A program made the translations under genes and the position numbers. Source: an uncultured Odoribacter sp. (GTDB taxonomy: Bacteria > Bacteroidota > Bacteroidia > Bacteroidales > Marinifilaceae). Taken from it: a DNA stretch of 47,600 nt. The DNA is taken from the NCBI GenBank assembly GCA_900544025.1, contig UQTM01000021.1, positions 1 through 47,600 on the forward strand. The letters are read 5' to 3'. The notes beneath the pieces are model-generated. The model had not been told where the DNA came from. It saw only the letters and a list, made by a program, of their open reading frames with translations, and did no database searches. This document shows positions 18,253 through 27,210 of this stretch, in pieces; within the stretch, counting starts at the first letter, position 1, and each line of letters opens with the position of its first letter.

Positions 18253-19430
18253 TTTTTATTTACACCAAAATAAAGAAACCTTTCGGTAACCTTCACCAAT
18301 TCGCGAAGTTTCTCCACATCCACGTTTCGGGTGCCCCGTATCGCATTGATCATGTTCACCAAATGCCCGACCTCTTTTTCGGCAATCCCCGAACGTTCAG
18401 CCAGCAAACGGATAAAATTTTCATCCAATTCATCGGTACGGATTTTATAATAACTCCGGATCCTTTCCAGAAAAAATTCGATCCTTTTCTCTGCAATCCG
18501 GTAATGATCTTTTTGTCTATAATAAAGGGAACTCACCGAGGCCACAAAGTCCAGCATTTTATTTTCCTGGGGAAGCACAACGGGGATCGGTCTTTGCTCC
18601 CTTCTGACACTGAACGCCATCCACACCAAAACACCCACCAGGAACAGATAAAAAGCCCAGCGCAAAGCCGGATATTCCAAGATCACCCGGAAAAGACTAC
18701 TTTCTCCCCGGCGTCCTAATGTCTTGTAGGCATCCCACACAACCGATCCTCCCCGGTCCGGCAAATAAGACAATGCCTTATAAAAATAATTCTCTCCGGC
18801 ACTGTCCAACACATGAAAATTCGTAAAAGCCCGGGGATTTAAATTCAGATAACAATAACCTTTCCCATAAGGCACCGCCACAAAATCGGAATGTTCCTCC
18901 CCGTCCAATGTTCCTAATATCACCCCCTGAAACAGGGAATCCAATACGAAATAACTTTCCCTCCCACTAAACCGATACTTACCGTCCGACAATTCAGGAC
19001 GAGTGAATGAATGTTCCCGACTGGAATAAGCATATTCTTTGTGAAGATTCAATGCTTCCAGGAACGAGCTCTCCATCGTCTCCGCCGCAACAAACAAAGA
19101 GTTCCCCGCTGCCACAAAACCGAGCAAAGACTTTTGTTCCGAAGGAGTGACTGCAAATGTACGGTTGATAAACAGGTAATTTGCCGGTTCACTTTCCGGC
19201 AGGCTTTCGAGCTGCTCTTTTATCGAATAACGCGAAAAAACGACTTTCGACGCAGGAAATAAGGCAGGCAGGCTGTGATAAGTGATATAAGTGTCGTACG
19301 GATTCTTCCCCTCCGGCGAATAGGTGTCGCTCCAATTCAACGGTTGAGGAGCATTGGCTATATACCAGGTATAAAACAAAGATACAAGAACCAAAAATCC
19401 GATAAAAATGCCACTCTTATACTTCTTCAT
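18249..19430 (-). CDS. DUF4350 domain membrane protein
   Basis: A 393-residue protein with an N-terminal membrane helix (GIFIGFLVLVSLFYTWYIA), a periplasmic or extracytoplasmic DUF4350 domain (from about WSDTYSPEGKNPYDTY, with LFINRTFAVTPSEQKSLLGFV), a second helix near residue 270 and a cytoplasmic C-terminal helical region. It overlaps both neighbours by four bases, so translation is coupled. The family is a regular member of MoxR/DUF58 operons; no biochemical role is established that I can name. Confidence 0.8.
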   Translation of the reverse strand: MKKYKSGIFIGFLVLVSLFYTWYIANAPQPLNWSDTYSPEGKNPYDTYITYHSLPALFPASKVVFSRYSIKEQLESLPESEPANYLFINRTFAVTPSEQKSLLGFVAAGNSLFVAAETMESSFLEALNLHKEYAYSSREHSFTRPELSDGKYRFSGRESYFVLDSLFQGVILGTLDGEEHSDFVAVPYGKGYCYLNLNPRAFTNFHVLDSAGENYFYKALSYLPDRGGSVVWDAYKTLGRRGESSLFRVILEYPALRWAFYLFLVGVLVWMAFSVRREQRPIPVVLPQENKMLDFVASVSSLYYRQKDHYRIAEKRIEFFLERIRSYYKIRTDELDENFIRLLAERSGIAEKEVGHLVNMINAIRGTRNVDVEKLRELVKVTERFLYFGVNKK

Positions 19431-20176
19431 CCCCCGATCTCCTTCTGAAATGCTTTAAATTTAATTTCTATTCGCTGAAAAGCCGATTCTCCTATCGCAA
19501 AATCGCCATAACACACACAATCGAAAATCCAGCTTAATTCCTTGAACACATTTCTTATCTGTTTATCTTTTATTTCATACAGATAGGCAACGTTGGTCTT
19601 GCGTTTATCCCAGGAAATCAATTCATTCCGGTCTAATAAAAACAGGATATATAAATAATGAATCCGAACGGCCAGCGAAAAATCCTTACTGCTTATTGCC
19701 CGTTCCAGCCACATTGCATAAGAATTTTCATCTACATTTTCCGGAACTTCCAGCACCAGTTCCGCCGGAAAGTTTTTCTCCCTCCTTCCAAATGGCAACC
19801 TGTATTTACTGCGGACAACCTTATAAACGATAAAGACCAAAATAGCGACAGCACCTACCCGCAACAAAATTTCCCACCATTCCGGCATCACAGAATCACC
19901 GGACGAATACCTCACCCCGAACAAATGCTCTGCGATCCAGTCGATGCAACGTTGCAACCATTCCGGCATTTCACTTTTTTGCCGGGTATAATTAAAAGAA
20001 ACATCTTCCCGATAGGATCTCATCAGCTTTTCATCCGGAGTCCTCAACCGATAGGCAGGGAGCTTCGTATATTCCTGCCTTACCGTATCACGAACAGCCG
20101 TTGCGGAAACAGAAAAAGCATTTCCCGCCACCAGCAACAATAATCCGACCCATATCAATTTAATGTATTCCCTCAT
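19427..20176 (-). CDS. DUF4129 domain membrane protein
   Basis: A 249-residue protein with a signal or anchor segment at the start, a transmembrane helix around residues 105-125 (ILLRVGAVAILVFIVYKVV) and a C-terminal cytoplasmic DUF4129 domain (YLYILFLLDRNELISWDKRKTN, then FDCVCYGDFAIGESAFQRIE). The domain is often found with transglutaminase-like and MoxR/DUF58 proteins. It overlaps the upstream gene by 17 bases and the downstream one by four. Confidence 0.8.
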   Translation of the reverse strand: MREYIKLIWVGLLLLVAGNAFSVSATAVRDTVRQEYTKLPAYRLRTPDEKLMRSYREDVSFNYTRQKSEMPEWLQRCIDWIAEHLFGVRYSSGDSVMPEWWEILLRVGAVAILVFIVYKVVRSKYRLPFGRREKNFPAELVLEVPENVDENSYAMWLERAISSKDFSLAVRIHYLYILFLLDRNELISWDKRKTNVAYLYEIKDKQIRNVFKELSWIFDCVCYGDFAIGESAFQRIEIKFKAFQKEIGG

Positions 20177-21023
20177 CCTCCCCTTCTTCTTTAGGCTCGT
20201 CCTGCCCTAACTTTCCGATCTTGTCCAGCAGGGTCGCATGTTCCCGTTCTTCCCAATAACTGAAAAACCTTATCCCGACTCCCACTACCAGGATACTTTG
20301 CGACAGATATTGCCCCAGATTTGCAAGATAGTAACTAAACGCCGTGCCATACAGGTTAGAACTTTCTCCTAAGATCGTTTCTTTTATCGTCACAAACAAA
20401 TACGGAATATTGAATATATAAGCTAAAACAGAAACGATTATTTGCAACACGAGGACATAGCCGAGCACATTCCACCAACACCCCTTCACAAGGGCCATCG
20501 AACCGCCGAAAGCTTTGTCGGCAGAATCCCCCTTGATTATAATGCAATACACTAAGAAAATCAATGCTATCGCGAAATAAATGCCGGGAACGATAAAAAA
20601 GAATGTACCCAATATGACAATAAAGCCGAAAGCAATGGAGACCACGATCGAACTTCCCAGGTATTTCCAAACCACTTGCCATACCTCGCCGGAAGTGATA
20701 CGGTTTAAATCCCCGTTACGATATTTGTCATAATACACCCGGAGATAAGCAATCACCACAATCTGAGTCCACATATAAATAACTCCTGCCCCCAAACCGG
20801 TAATCAACGAACTCTTTAAAACCAAAAACAGGTCATTGGTTTCGTTTATGGCAAGCAGATCGCGCAAAAAGAAACCCTTCACTAAAAAATCGACCAAGAT
20901 CAAAGGAATAACGATCACTCCTAACACTTTGATAAAAGGCACAAATTCCTGTTTCACAAAATTAAATGTAACGGTGATCGAGTCGCTAAACCCTCTTACC
21001 ACGCTTAAATTAATCTTCTCCAT
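20160..21023 (-). CDS. Multi-pass membrane protein of the MoxR operon
   Basis: About 287 residues from ATG 21023 (MEKINLSVVRGFSDSI), which overlaps the SpoIIM gene by 14 bases; an earlier in-frame start at 21074 would lie deeper in that gene. It has around six hydrophobic segments, including VSIAFGFIVILGTFFFIVPGIY, and a charged acidic C-terminus. The pattern resembles DUF975/YciC-type membrane proteins, but I do not recognise the family with certainty. Conserved location between SpoIIM and DUF4129 suggests it is a structural part of the same complex. Confidence 0.7.
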   Translation of the reverse strand: MEKINLSVVRGFSDSITVTFNFVKQEFVPFIKVLGVIVIPLILVDFLVKGFFLRDLLAINETNDLFLVLKSSLITGLGAGVIYMWTQIVVIAYLRVYYDKYRNGDLNRITSGEVWQVVWKYLGSSIVVSIAFGFIVILGTFFFIVPGIYFAIALIFLVYCIIIKGDSADKAFGGSMALVKGCWWNVLGYVLVLQIIVSVLAYIFNIPYLFVTIKETILGESSNLYGTAFSYYLANLGQYLSQSILVVGVGIRFFSYWEEREHATLLDKIGKLGQDEPKEEGEDEGIH

Positions 21024-21978
21024 CTGAAATATTTTTATTGCATTTTCGATATAACCGGTAAGGATAAACCACAAAATAGAAAATCACCCCGATGACGGAA
21101 AGCAGCACACAAACCGCACCGACCACCGGAGTAGCATCGGCATAACGGGTAATAAAGCTCTCGATCCATCCGGCGATGATAAAAAAAGGAATCAGGCCGA
21201 CGACAACTTTTATCCCCGTCAATGCCCCCCGGCGAAAAGAATACAGACGGGTATATGTACCCGGAAACAGGAAGCTGTTACCCATAATCAAGCCGGCACC
21301 TCCCGCTATAATAATTGCTGTGATCTCGAAAGTCCCGTGTGCCCAAAGCGATAGCATAGAATGGAACAGCAGATGATGCTGGAAGAAAAAATACTGGAAT
21401 GCGCCCAGCATAATGCCATTAAAAAAAAGGAACCACACAGTACCTACCGAAAATAATAGCCCGAATACAAAAGCGTTAAATGAAACCTTGATATTATTGA
21501 CGGTGATCTGCACAAACATATTCCACTCATCCTGACTGTCATAAACCCCCATCGGTTTCCCGGCTGCAATGTTATCCAACGTCATATTCACATAACTATC
21601 TCCCACAATCAACCGCAGGAAATCCATATCGTGCGCTGCCGAAAACGCACCTAACGCAACCGACAATACAAAAACCAAAAAGGCGAACAGGAAAGTTCTA
21701 TATTGTGAGGCGAGCAACAAAGGGAAATCCTGTTTCCAAAAAGAAGCGAGGTTTCTTTTTCTTTCCACACCCCCGCTATTGACACTCACTTGGTAATGGG
21801 AAATCAATTGGTTGAGATAACGTTCGGAATCGCTGCCGGGATAAAAAGTCCTGACATAAGCCAGATCGTCAGACAATTCCATAAAGTTAGCGGCCAGAGC
21901 TTCGGAATCGAGTTCCTGCCATTTCTCCATCTCTTTCCACTTATTTTTGTTCAAAGCAACAAACCTTGCCTCTCTCAT
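21010..21978 (-). CDS. SpoIIM-family membrane protein
   Basis: A stage II sporulation protein M-like protein (PF01944) of about 322 residues from ATG 21978 (MREARFVALNKNKWKEME), the usual family start; ATG 22020 adds 14 residues. It has a soluble helical N-terminus and several membrane helices, with the signature NNIKVSFNAFVFGLLFSVGT and ALWAHGTFEITAIIIAGGAGL-like segments. In sporulating Firmicutes SpoIIM helps recruit peptidoglycan hydrolases for engulfment; Bacteroidales do not sporulate, so the homologue must serve another envelope role. It is the first gene of the operon and divergent from RDD. Confidence 0.85.
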   Translation of the reverse strand: MREARFVALNKNKWKEMEKWQELDSEALAANFMELSDDLAYVRTFYPGSDSERYLNQLISHYQVSVNSGGVERKRNLASFWKQDFPLLLASQYRTFLFAFLVFVLSVALGAFSAAHDMDFLRLIVGDSYVNMTLDNIAAGKPMGVYDSQDEWNMFVQITVNNIKVSFNAFVFGLLFSVGTVWFLFFNGIMLGAFQYFFFQHHLLFHSMLSLWAHGTFEITAIIIAGGAGLIMGNSFLFPGTYTRLYSFRRGALTGIKVVVGLIPFFIIAGWIESFITRYADATPVVGAVCVLLSVIGVIFYFVVYPYRLYRKCNKNISDGED

Positions 21979-22031
21979 GATCCACAGTCTAATTTTAGTG
22001 CTTAAAAGTACATTTTTCATTTAAAAAAACA

Positions 22032-22039
22032 TAAATTTG
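22032..22039 (+). promoter_or_regulatory. -7 box for the RDD gene
   Basis: TAAATTTG fits TAnnTTTG, 33 bases before the RDD start codon. No clear TTTG was found at the right distance upstream, so only the -7 box is supported. Confidence 0.4.
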
Positions 22040-22071
22040 CACGCGAAAAGAGTTCGATATTTTTAGAGAGC

Positions 22072-22770
22072 ATGGATATTTCTATCAACACGGCGCAAAA
22101 CGTTCACATCGCTTATACTCCGGCTGGTTTAGCACAACGAATATGGGCTACGCTTGTGGATTTTGCCATATTGGGTGGGATATCTTTCATCTGCTTCCCT
22201 ATTCTTCAAGGGCTGGACGTAGGGAAAGCGGGTTTAATCCTCTTTTCTACGCTTTTAATTTTCTATCATTTATTATGTGAACTTCTTTTCAAAGGCAGAA
22301 GTATCGGAAAAATGACTCAAAATCTCAGAGTGGTACGCATAGACGGTAAAAAAGTATCTTTCTGGGACTATCTTTTGCGCTGGGTGCTCCGTTTGGTGGA
22401 CATAACCATCAGTTTGGGGATCGTCGGGATGTTAAGCATTATCCTTACTTCGAAAATGCAGCGCCTGGGCGATATTGCGGCAGGGACTACGGTTATTTGC
22501 GAAAAATCGAAGATACGTCTTTCCCAGCTTGCCGAAACCGATACGCCCGAAACCTACGAGGTCGTTTTTCGGGAAGCAGCCCTTTTATCCGATAAAGATA
22601 TCAGGATCATACAAGAGGCGATGAAAGAAATTAAAAAAGATAAAGACCGGCAATTGCTCGCCACATTGAGTTCTAAAATCAAAGAATTGACCGGGATACA
22701 GACCGATATGGACGATATGGAATTTGCTGAAACGATCCTCAAAGATCATCACCATTTGACTAAAATATAA
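22072..22770 (+). CDS. RDD-family membrane protein
   Basis: A 232-residue protein of the RDD family, with the arginine-aspartate pattern spread over LAQRIWATLVDFAILGG, GRSIGKMTQNLRVVRIDGKKVS and KMQRLGDIAAGTTVI, and three to four membrane helices. A soluble helical C-terminus follows. It is divergent from the SpoIIM-DUF58 operon, a conserved arrangement in Bacteroidota, and probably functions with it. Some RDD proteins have been linked to cation transport; that is not demonstrable here. Confidence 0.87.
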   Translation: MDISINTAQNVHIAYTPAGLAQRIWATLVDFAILGGISFICFPILQGLDVGKAGLILFSTLLIFYHLLCELLFKGRSIGKMTQNLRVVRIDGKKVSFWDYLLRWVLRLVDITISLGIVGMLSIILTSKMQRLGDIAAGTTVICEKSKIRLSQLAETDTPETYEVVFREAALLSDKDIRIIQEAMKEIKKDKDRQLLATLSSKIKELTGIQTDMDDMEFAETILKDHHHLTKI

Positions 22771-22819
22771 ATTCGTGTGTGTATTATTAATATTTATTAA
22801 CAATTAAATTACAATTTCT

Positions 22820-23161
22820 ATGATTGGTGCTATTATCTATTTAGCTGTTTTAATACTGGTAATTGCCGGTATGTGGAGAATTTTTGAAAAAGCCGGACAA
22901 CCGGGATGGGGTGCGATCATTCCTATTTACAACCTGTATCTATTGACAGTTATTGCACAGAAACCGGGCTGGTGGACAGTGATGTTCTTTATCCCTCTGG
23001 CAAATATCGTATTCGGCGTTATGACGATGTATGAAGTTGCTAAAAGATTCGGTAAAGGCGTAGGGTTTACCGTTGGATTGATCCTGCTTTCTTTTGTTTT
23101 CGTTCCTATTTTAGGACTTGGAGACGCTCAATATACTCCGGAAGCAACGGAAAACAATTAA
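22820..23161 (+). CDS. DUF5684-type small membrane protein
   Basis: A 113-residue protein with three or four hydrophobic helices and the recurring motif WRIFEKAGQPGWGAIIPIYN, followed by KPGWWTVMFFIPLAN and VAKRFGKGVGFTVGL. This pattern is typical of DUF5684, sometimes annotated as signal-peptidase-associated. Function is unknown. It follows the RDD gene by 49 bases and ends before a clear terminator hairpin. Confidence 0.8.
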   Translation: MIGAIIYLAVLILVIAGMWRIFEKAGQPGWGAIIPIYNLYLLTVIAQKPGWWTVMFFIPLANIVFGVMTMYEVAKRFGKGVGFTVGLILLSFVFVPILGLGDAQYTPEATENN

Positions 23162-23182
23162 AACGAATTTATCACGATAATA

Positions 23183-23214
23183 AGCCGGCAGCTTAGGTTG
23201 CCGGCTATTTTAAT
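23183..23214 (+). terminator. Terminator after the DUF5684 gene
   Basis: Arms AGCCGGCA (23183-23190) and TGCCGGCT (23199-23206) with an 8-base loop, followed by an A/T-rich tail TATTTTAATTTT. Confidence 0.7.
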
Positions 23215-23246
23215 TTTGGTGCTTTAAGCCGTTTTTTTTATATTTG
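23215..23246 (+). promoter_or_regulatory. Promoter of efp
   Basis: TTTG at 23215-23218, a 20-base spacer, TATATTTG at 23239-23246. It starts directly at the tail of the preceding terminator; the efp start codon is at 23288. Confidence 0.7.
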
Positions 23247-23287
23247 CGACTTCAAATAACAATATAAATTATTAAAATACAGAATAA

Positions 23288-23854
23288 ATGGCAACAACAG
23301 CAGATTTCCGTAACGGATTATGTATCGTGTTCAAAGACGATTTATATACGATCGTTCAGTTTCAACATGTAAAACCAGGTAAAGGCCCGGCTTTCGTAAG
23401 AACCAAAATGAGAAACGTAAAAACAGGCAGGATACTTGAAAATACATTTACCGCAGGCTTGAAAATCGAAACGGCCAGAATCGAAAGACGTCCTTACCAG
23501 TTCCTTTATAAAGAAGGAAACGATTATGTAATGATGCATACGGAAACTTACGAACAGATCAACATTCCGGAAGACCTGATCAATGCTCCGCAATTCCTGA
23601 AAGAAGGGGATGCCGTTGAAATGGTAGTTCATGCAGATACAGAAACTCCGTTATATGTCGAACTGCTGCCGAGCGTTGTGCTGGAGGTTACCTATACTGA
23701 ACCGGGCTTAAAAGGCGATACCGCTTCTTCTACCGCCCTGAAAGCTGCAGAAGTTGAAACAGGAGCCAGAGTAATGGTGCCGCTTTTCGTGGAAATGGGT
23801 GAAAAGATCCGTATCTCGACCGCAGACGGTTCTTACGTAGAAAGAGTGAGATAA
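23288..23854 (+). CDS. efp: Elongation factor P
   Basis: A 188-residue EF-P, the normal length. The KOW-like N-terminal domain begins MATTADFRNGLCIVFKDDLY, and the loop that reaches the peptidyl-transferase centre reads VKPGKGPAFVRTKMRN with the conserved lysine at the position modified in E. coli. OB domains follow. EF-P relieves ribosome stalling on proline runs. No EpmA/EpmB-type modification gene is near. It has its own promoter and a strong terminator, so it is a single-gene unit. Confidence 0.95.
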   Translation: MATTADFRNGLCIVFKDDLYTIVQFQHVKPGKGPAFVRTKMRNVKTGRILENTFTAGLKIETARIERRPYQFLYKEGNDYVMMHTETYEQINIPEDLINAPQFLKEGDAVEMVVHADTETPLYVELLPSVVLEVTYTEPGLKGDTASSTALKAAEVETGARVMVPLFVEMGEKIRISTADGSYVERVR

Positions 23855-23870
23855 CAGACATATTCAAAAC

Positions 23871-23906
23871 AAAAAATTACCCTAAAAATTTTTAGGGTAA
23901 TTTTTT
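23871..23906. terminator. Perfect 36-bp palindromic terminator after efp
   Basis: Two 18-base arms with no loop: left 23871-23888, right 23889-23906, core CCCTAAAAATTTTTAGGG flanked by A and T runs. The T run on both strands means it could stop transcription in either direction. Confidence 0.85.
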
Positions 23907-23965
23907 TTGCTTTATTTATATAAATCAAATAACACATATTATAAAAATAATAAATAACACAAAAC

Positions 23966-24694
23966 ATGAAGAAAATTTTACACTTTTGCATCTTCTGTTG
24001 TTACGCGATGATTTTTGTAGCATGTAATGATGATGATAATCAAGAAGACCAAGTTACAATCACAGTTTCCCCAACAAATTTTACGGCTATGACAAGTGAA
24101 GTGATTGATGTCCCGTTCACTGTCACTCCAACAGATTACACAATCACAGCCAGTTCCATTGAGATAAAAGCCAATCAAACAAATATCAGTGGTGCTCTAT
24201 TTCCAGCCACACTTACTAATCTTACCCGAGGAGATAAAGCCGGCACATGGACAGCCCATTTACAAATCAACGGTACGGGTAATTCGACACTAAGCTTCTG
24301 TATGGATAGAAAATACACCTCGAACTCTTTTACCGTTACTGCTTCATCCTCAGCAACCGAAGAAATCTATACTACGGATGCTATTATCTGGTATCGAACC
24401 GATACAGATTTCGAAACCAAGGAAAGTGTCGTAGATCTTTCTACTGCCATTGCAGAATGTGGAGGAATTGAAGGACTCAGTTCAACCAAATCTTTTCAAA
24501 AGCTCGACGGAACAAAACCCGTCCAGGATTTTTGTATAGGTACAGTCAATGCATCGGCAAAAACATTTACGGTCACGATGATCGATGCCGATGCGACACA
24601 AAACGGAGTTTGGTACTGGATTTTAAGTTATACACGTACAGACAACACTATTTTTGAAATCCGTATCCCTTTGAAAATAGGAGCAGGAAATTGA
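23966..24694 (+). CDS. Putative surface lipoprotein
   Basis: A 242-residue protein with a lipoprotein signal: MKKILHFCIFCC, a hydrophobic core, then a lipobox FVAC followed by an acidic NDDDNQED run. In Bacteroidetes such an acidic patch after the lipidated cysteine favours export to the cell surface. The rest looks like two beta-sandwich domains (ITVSPTNFTAMTSEVIDVPF with an Ig/BACON-like start). I do not recognise a specific family. Codon use is slightly more AT-rich than in its neighbours. It is convergent with rnc. Confidence 0.75.
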   Translation: MKKILHFCIFCCYAMIFVACNDDDNQEDQVTITVSPTNFTAMTSEVIDVPFTVTPTDYTITASSIEIKANQTNISGALFPATLTNLTRGDKAGTWTAHLQINGTGNSTLSFCMDRKYTSNSFTVTASSSATEEIYTTDAIIWYRTDTDFETKESVVDLSTAIAECGGIEGLSSTKSFQKLDGTKPVQDFCIGTVNASAKTFTVTMIDADATQNGVWYWILSYTRTDNTIFEIRIPLKIGAGN

Positions 24695-24720
24695 TTTAGG
24701 ATAAGTTTCTAATCATTAAC

Positions 24721-24760
24721 GGCGTATCTCTACCAGAAAAGTTTAGAGATACGTCTTATT
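24721..24760. terminator. Terminator between the lipoprotein gene and rnc
   Basis: Arms CGTATCTCT (24723-24731) and AGAGATACG (24745-24753) with a 13-base loop, then CTTATTTAT. Located between converging genes. Confidence 0.65.
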
Positions 24761-24776
24761 TATATAAGAATAAATA

Positions 24777-25517
24777 TTAAATTTCGATATTTCCTTCAGC
24801 TTCTTCCTGAAGCTCACGGATTACATATTCGGCGGCAGATTGTTCCGCCTCTTTTTTTGACGAACCGTATCCTTTACCTTTCTCTTCCTCGCCGATACAG
24901 ATCGTACAACAGAATTTATTCCGCCTTCCTTTGGTCGATTCCGTGTTAAAAATCAAGTCCACTTTATTCTTTTGCCCCCATTCGATCAGGCGGCTTTTGT
25001 AGTTTTTATCGATCGACACCAGGTCTTTTATGTCGAAATAATTCGGGAAGATATATTTTTCGATAAAGCGTTTCGTATGGGTAAATCCCTGATCTAAAAA
25101 CATCGCCCCGACAAAAGCTTCAAAAACATCGCCATAGATATGTTTATTCCGGGAAAGGTCGGCTTTAGCGACAACGGCTTTATTCAACCCGATATGGATA
25201 GCTAAATCGTTTAGCGACTCACGGCTAACGACTTTGGAACGGACACGGGTAAGGAATCCCTCGTCCTGATTAGGAAAGAATTTATACAACAATTCAGCAA
25301 CAATCGCCCCCAAAACAGCATCACCCAAAAACTCAAGCCGCTCATAATTGAGTACCACGCCATTCGAAGTGATCCGGGAAGCGGATTTATGCAACAAAGC
25401 CAGACGATATAGTCCCTTATTCCGAGGGACAAAACCCAGCTGAGAAATAGACAATCCATAAAACTTACCGTTTCGATGAAGGTAAAGTCTTATGGATTGA
25501 AAAAATTGTCTAACCAC
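24777..25517 (-). CDS. rnc: Ribonuclease III
   Basis: A 246-residue double-strand-specific RNase. The nuclease signature ERLEFLGDAVLGAIVAEL and the second acidic motif DVFEAFVGAMFLDQG are intact; a double-stranded RNA-binding domain follows (SRLIEWGQKNKVDL ... GSSKKEAEQSAAEYVI). It processes rRNA and structured transcripts, and in type II CRISPR systems it cuts the crRNA-tracrRNA duplex, which matters because such an array lies at the right edge of the window. It follows fabF by 26 bases. Confidence 0.95.
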   Translation of the reverse strand: MVRQFFQSIRLYLHRNGKFYGLSISQLGFVPRNKGLYRLALLHKSASRITSNGVVLNYERLEFLGDAVLGAIVAELLYKFFPNQDEGFLTRVRSKVVSRESLNDLAIHIGLNKAVVAKADLSRNKHIYGDVFEAFVGAMFLDQGFTHTKRFIEKYIFPNYFDIKDLVSIDKNYKSRLIEWGQKNKVDLIFNTESTKGRRNKFCCTICIGEEEKGKGYGSSKKEAEQSAAEYVIRELQEEAEGNIEI

Positions 25518-25543
25518 AGCCTAAAAAAATATTTAGTACGTGA

Positions 25544-26788
25544 TTATTTTTTAATTACTACACATGCATTGTGTCCGCCAAAACCGAAAGTATTGCTAAT
25601 AGCCACATCGACTTTTCGTTCCTGAGCCTTATTGAATGTAAAATTCAGTTTCGGATCGAGTTCCGGATCGAGATTGCTAAAATTAATCGTTGGAGGAACA
25701 ATATCATTTTTAACAGCCAAAACACAAGCGATAGCTTCAATAGCTCCGGCAGCACCTAAAAGATGTCCGGTCATTGATTTTGTAGAACTGATATTCAGTC
25801 CGTATGCATGTTCGCCGAATGCTTTCTGAATGGCTTTGGGCTCAGCAACATCACCTAAACCGGTGGATGTTCCGTGAACGTTGATATAATCAACATCTTC
25901 GGTAGTCAAGCCTGCATCTTCCAGAGCCGATAACATCACATCGCAAGCGCCCTCACCCTCGGGGTCGGGAGCAGTCATGTGGTATGCGTCACACGTCGAA
26001 CCTCCTCCTGCCAATTCGGCATAGATTTTCGCCCCACGTTTCACAGCATGTTCGTACTCTTCCAAGACAAGGCCGGCACCGCCTTCTCCGATCACAAATC
26101 CATCTCTGTCCACATCAAAAGGACGTGAAGCCGTTTTTGGATCATCGTTACGGGTAGAAAGTGCTTTCAAGGCATTGAAACCGCCAACACCGGGAATGGT
26201 GATTGCAGCCTCAGACCCTCCGGCAACAATAACGTCAGCCTTTCCTAAACGAATTAAATTCAATGCATCAACCAAAGCATGAGCCGACGAGGCGCAGGCA
26301 GATACCGTAGCATAGTTCGGACCTTTCAATCCAAACTCGATAGAGATCATACCCCCTGCCATATTGGCGATCATCTTAGGTATAAAAAAAGGGTTGAATC
26401 TCGGAGTTCCGTCTCCCAGAGCAAATGTAGCACATTCCTCATAGAAAGTCTGTAAACCACCGATACCAGCCCCCCAAATCACACCGATTCTCTTTTTGTC
26501 TTCCTGTTCGAGATTCAAAGCCGAATCTTTGATAGCCTCTCTTGCGGCAATTAAGCCGAATTGAGTGTAAAGATCCATTTTACGGACTTCTTTCTTATCG
26601 AAATATTCCGTCGGCTCATAATTTTTTACCTCGCAGGCAAACTGCGTACGAAAATTTGATGCATCGAAACGAGTAATAGGACCGGCGCCACTGACACCCT
26701 TTATTAAATTGTCCCAAAACTCAGGCACGTTATGACCCAGAGGATTAATTGTTCCGAGACCTGTTATTACTACTCGTTTCTGATTCAT
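25544..26788 (-). CDS. fabF: 3-oxoacyl-ACP synthase II
   Basis: A 414-residue condensing enzyme of fatty acid synthesis. The catalytic cysteine lies in VSACASSAHALVDAL (near residue 165), the two histidines in NVHGTSTGLGD and STKSMTGHLLGAAGA. It starts MNQKRVVITGLGTINPLG, a typical KAS II opening, and has full length. It sits 15 bases after acpP; acpP-fabF-rnc is a conserved Bacteroidales block. Confidence 0.96.
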   Translation of the reverse strand: MNQKRVVITGLGTINPLGHNVPEFWDNLIKGVSGAGPITRFDASNFRTQFACEVKNYEPTEYFDKKEVRKMDLYTQFGLIAAREAIKDSALNLEQEDKKRIGVIWGAGIGGLQTFYEECATFALGDGTPRFNPFFIPKMIANMAGGMISIEFGLKGPNYATVSACASSAHALVDALNLIRLGKADVIVAGGSEAAITIPGVGGFNALKALSTRNDDPKTASRPFDVDRDGFVIGEGGAGLVLEEYEHAVKRGAKIYAELAGGGSTCDAYHMTAPDPEGEGACDVMLSALEDAGLTTEDVDYINVHGTSTGLGDVAEPKAIQKAFGEHAYGLNISSTKSMTGHLLGAAGAIEAIACVLAVKNDIVPPTINFSNLDPELDPKLNFTFNKAQERKVDVAISNTFGFGGHNACVVIKK

Positions 26789-26803
26789 GGAAATAATATT
26801 AAA

Positions 26804-27040
26804 TTACTTTGCGTTAGCTTCTACGTAAGAGATAGCATCACCTACAGTCTGAATTTTTTCAGCCTGATCATCAGGAATAGTGATATTAAATTCTTTCTCC
26901 AGTTCCATGATCAACTCAACGGTATCCAAAGAGTCAGCTCCGAGGTCATTTGTAAATGTTGCTTCTGGTTTTACTTCAGATTCATCTACACCTAATTTAT
27001 CAACGATGATTGCTTTTACTCTGCTTGTAATGTCAGACAT
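26804..27040 (-). CDS. acpP: Acyl carrier protein
   Basis: The 78-residue housekeeping ACP, with phosphopantetheine attached at Ser37 in LGADSLDTVELIMELEKEF. It is very acidic, as expected. It is the first gene of the acpP-fabF-rnc operon and divergent from purN. It differs clearly from the second carrier protein of the sugar operon at 6777-7016. Confidence 0.96.
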   Translation of the reverse strand: MSDITSRVKAIIVDKLGVDESEVKPEATFTNDLGADSLDTVELIMELEKEFNITIPDDQAEKIQTVGDAISYVEANAK

Positions 27041-27118
27041 AACCTTTAATTTTAATTAGACATTTTTTAAATTACACTCTATACACAACTTTGTGCATAT
27101 TTATCTAAATCCGAGGGA

Positions 27119-27148
27119 CAAATTTAGAGTTTATTTTTTTCTCTGAAA
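27119..27148 (-). promoter_or_regulatory. Promoter of acpP-fabF-rnc
   Basis: On the minus strand TAAATTTG (27126-27119) matches the -7 box; a TTTC (27148-27145) sits 18 bases upstream. The start codon is at 27040. Confidence 0.45.
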
Positions 27149-27210
27149 AATTTTTTGACAAGAATAAACTTTTCGTACTTTTATAGCTCTGATATTTAAT
27201 TAATTAGACA

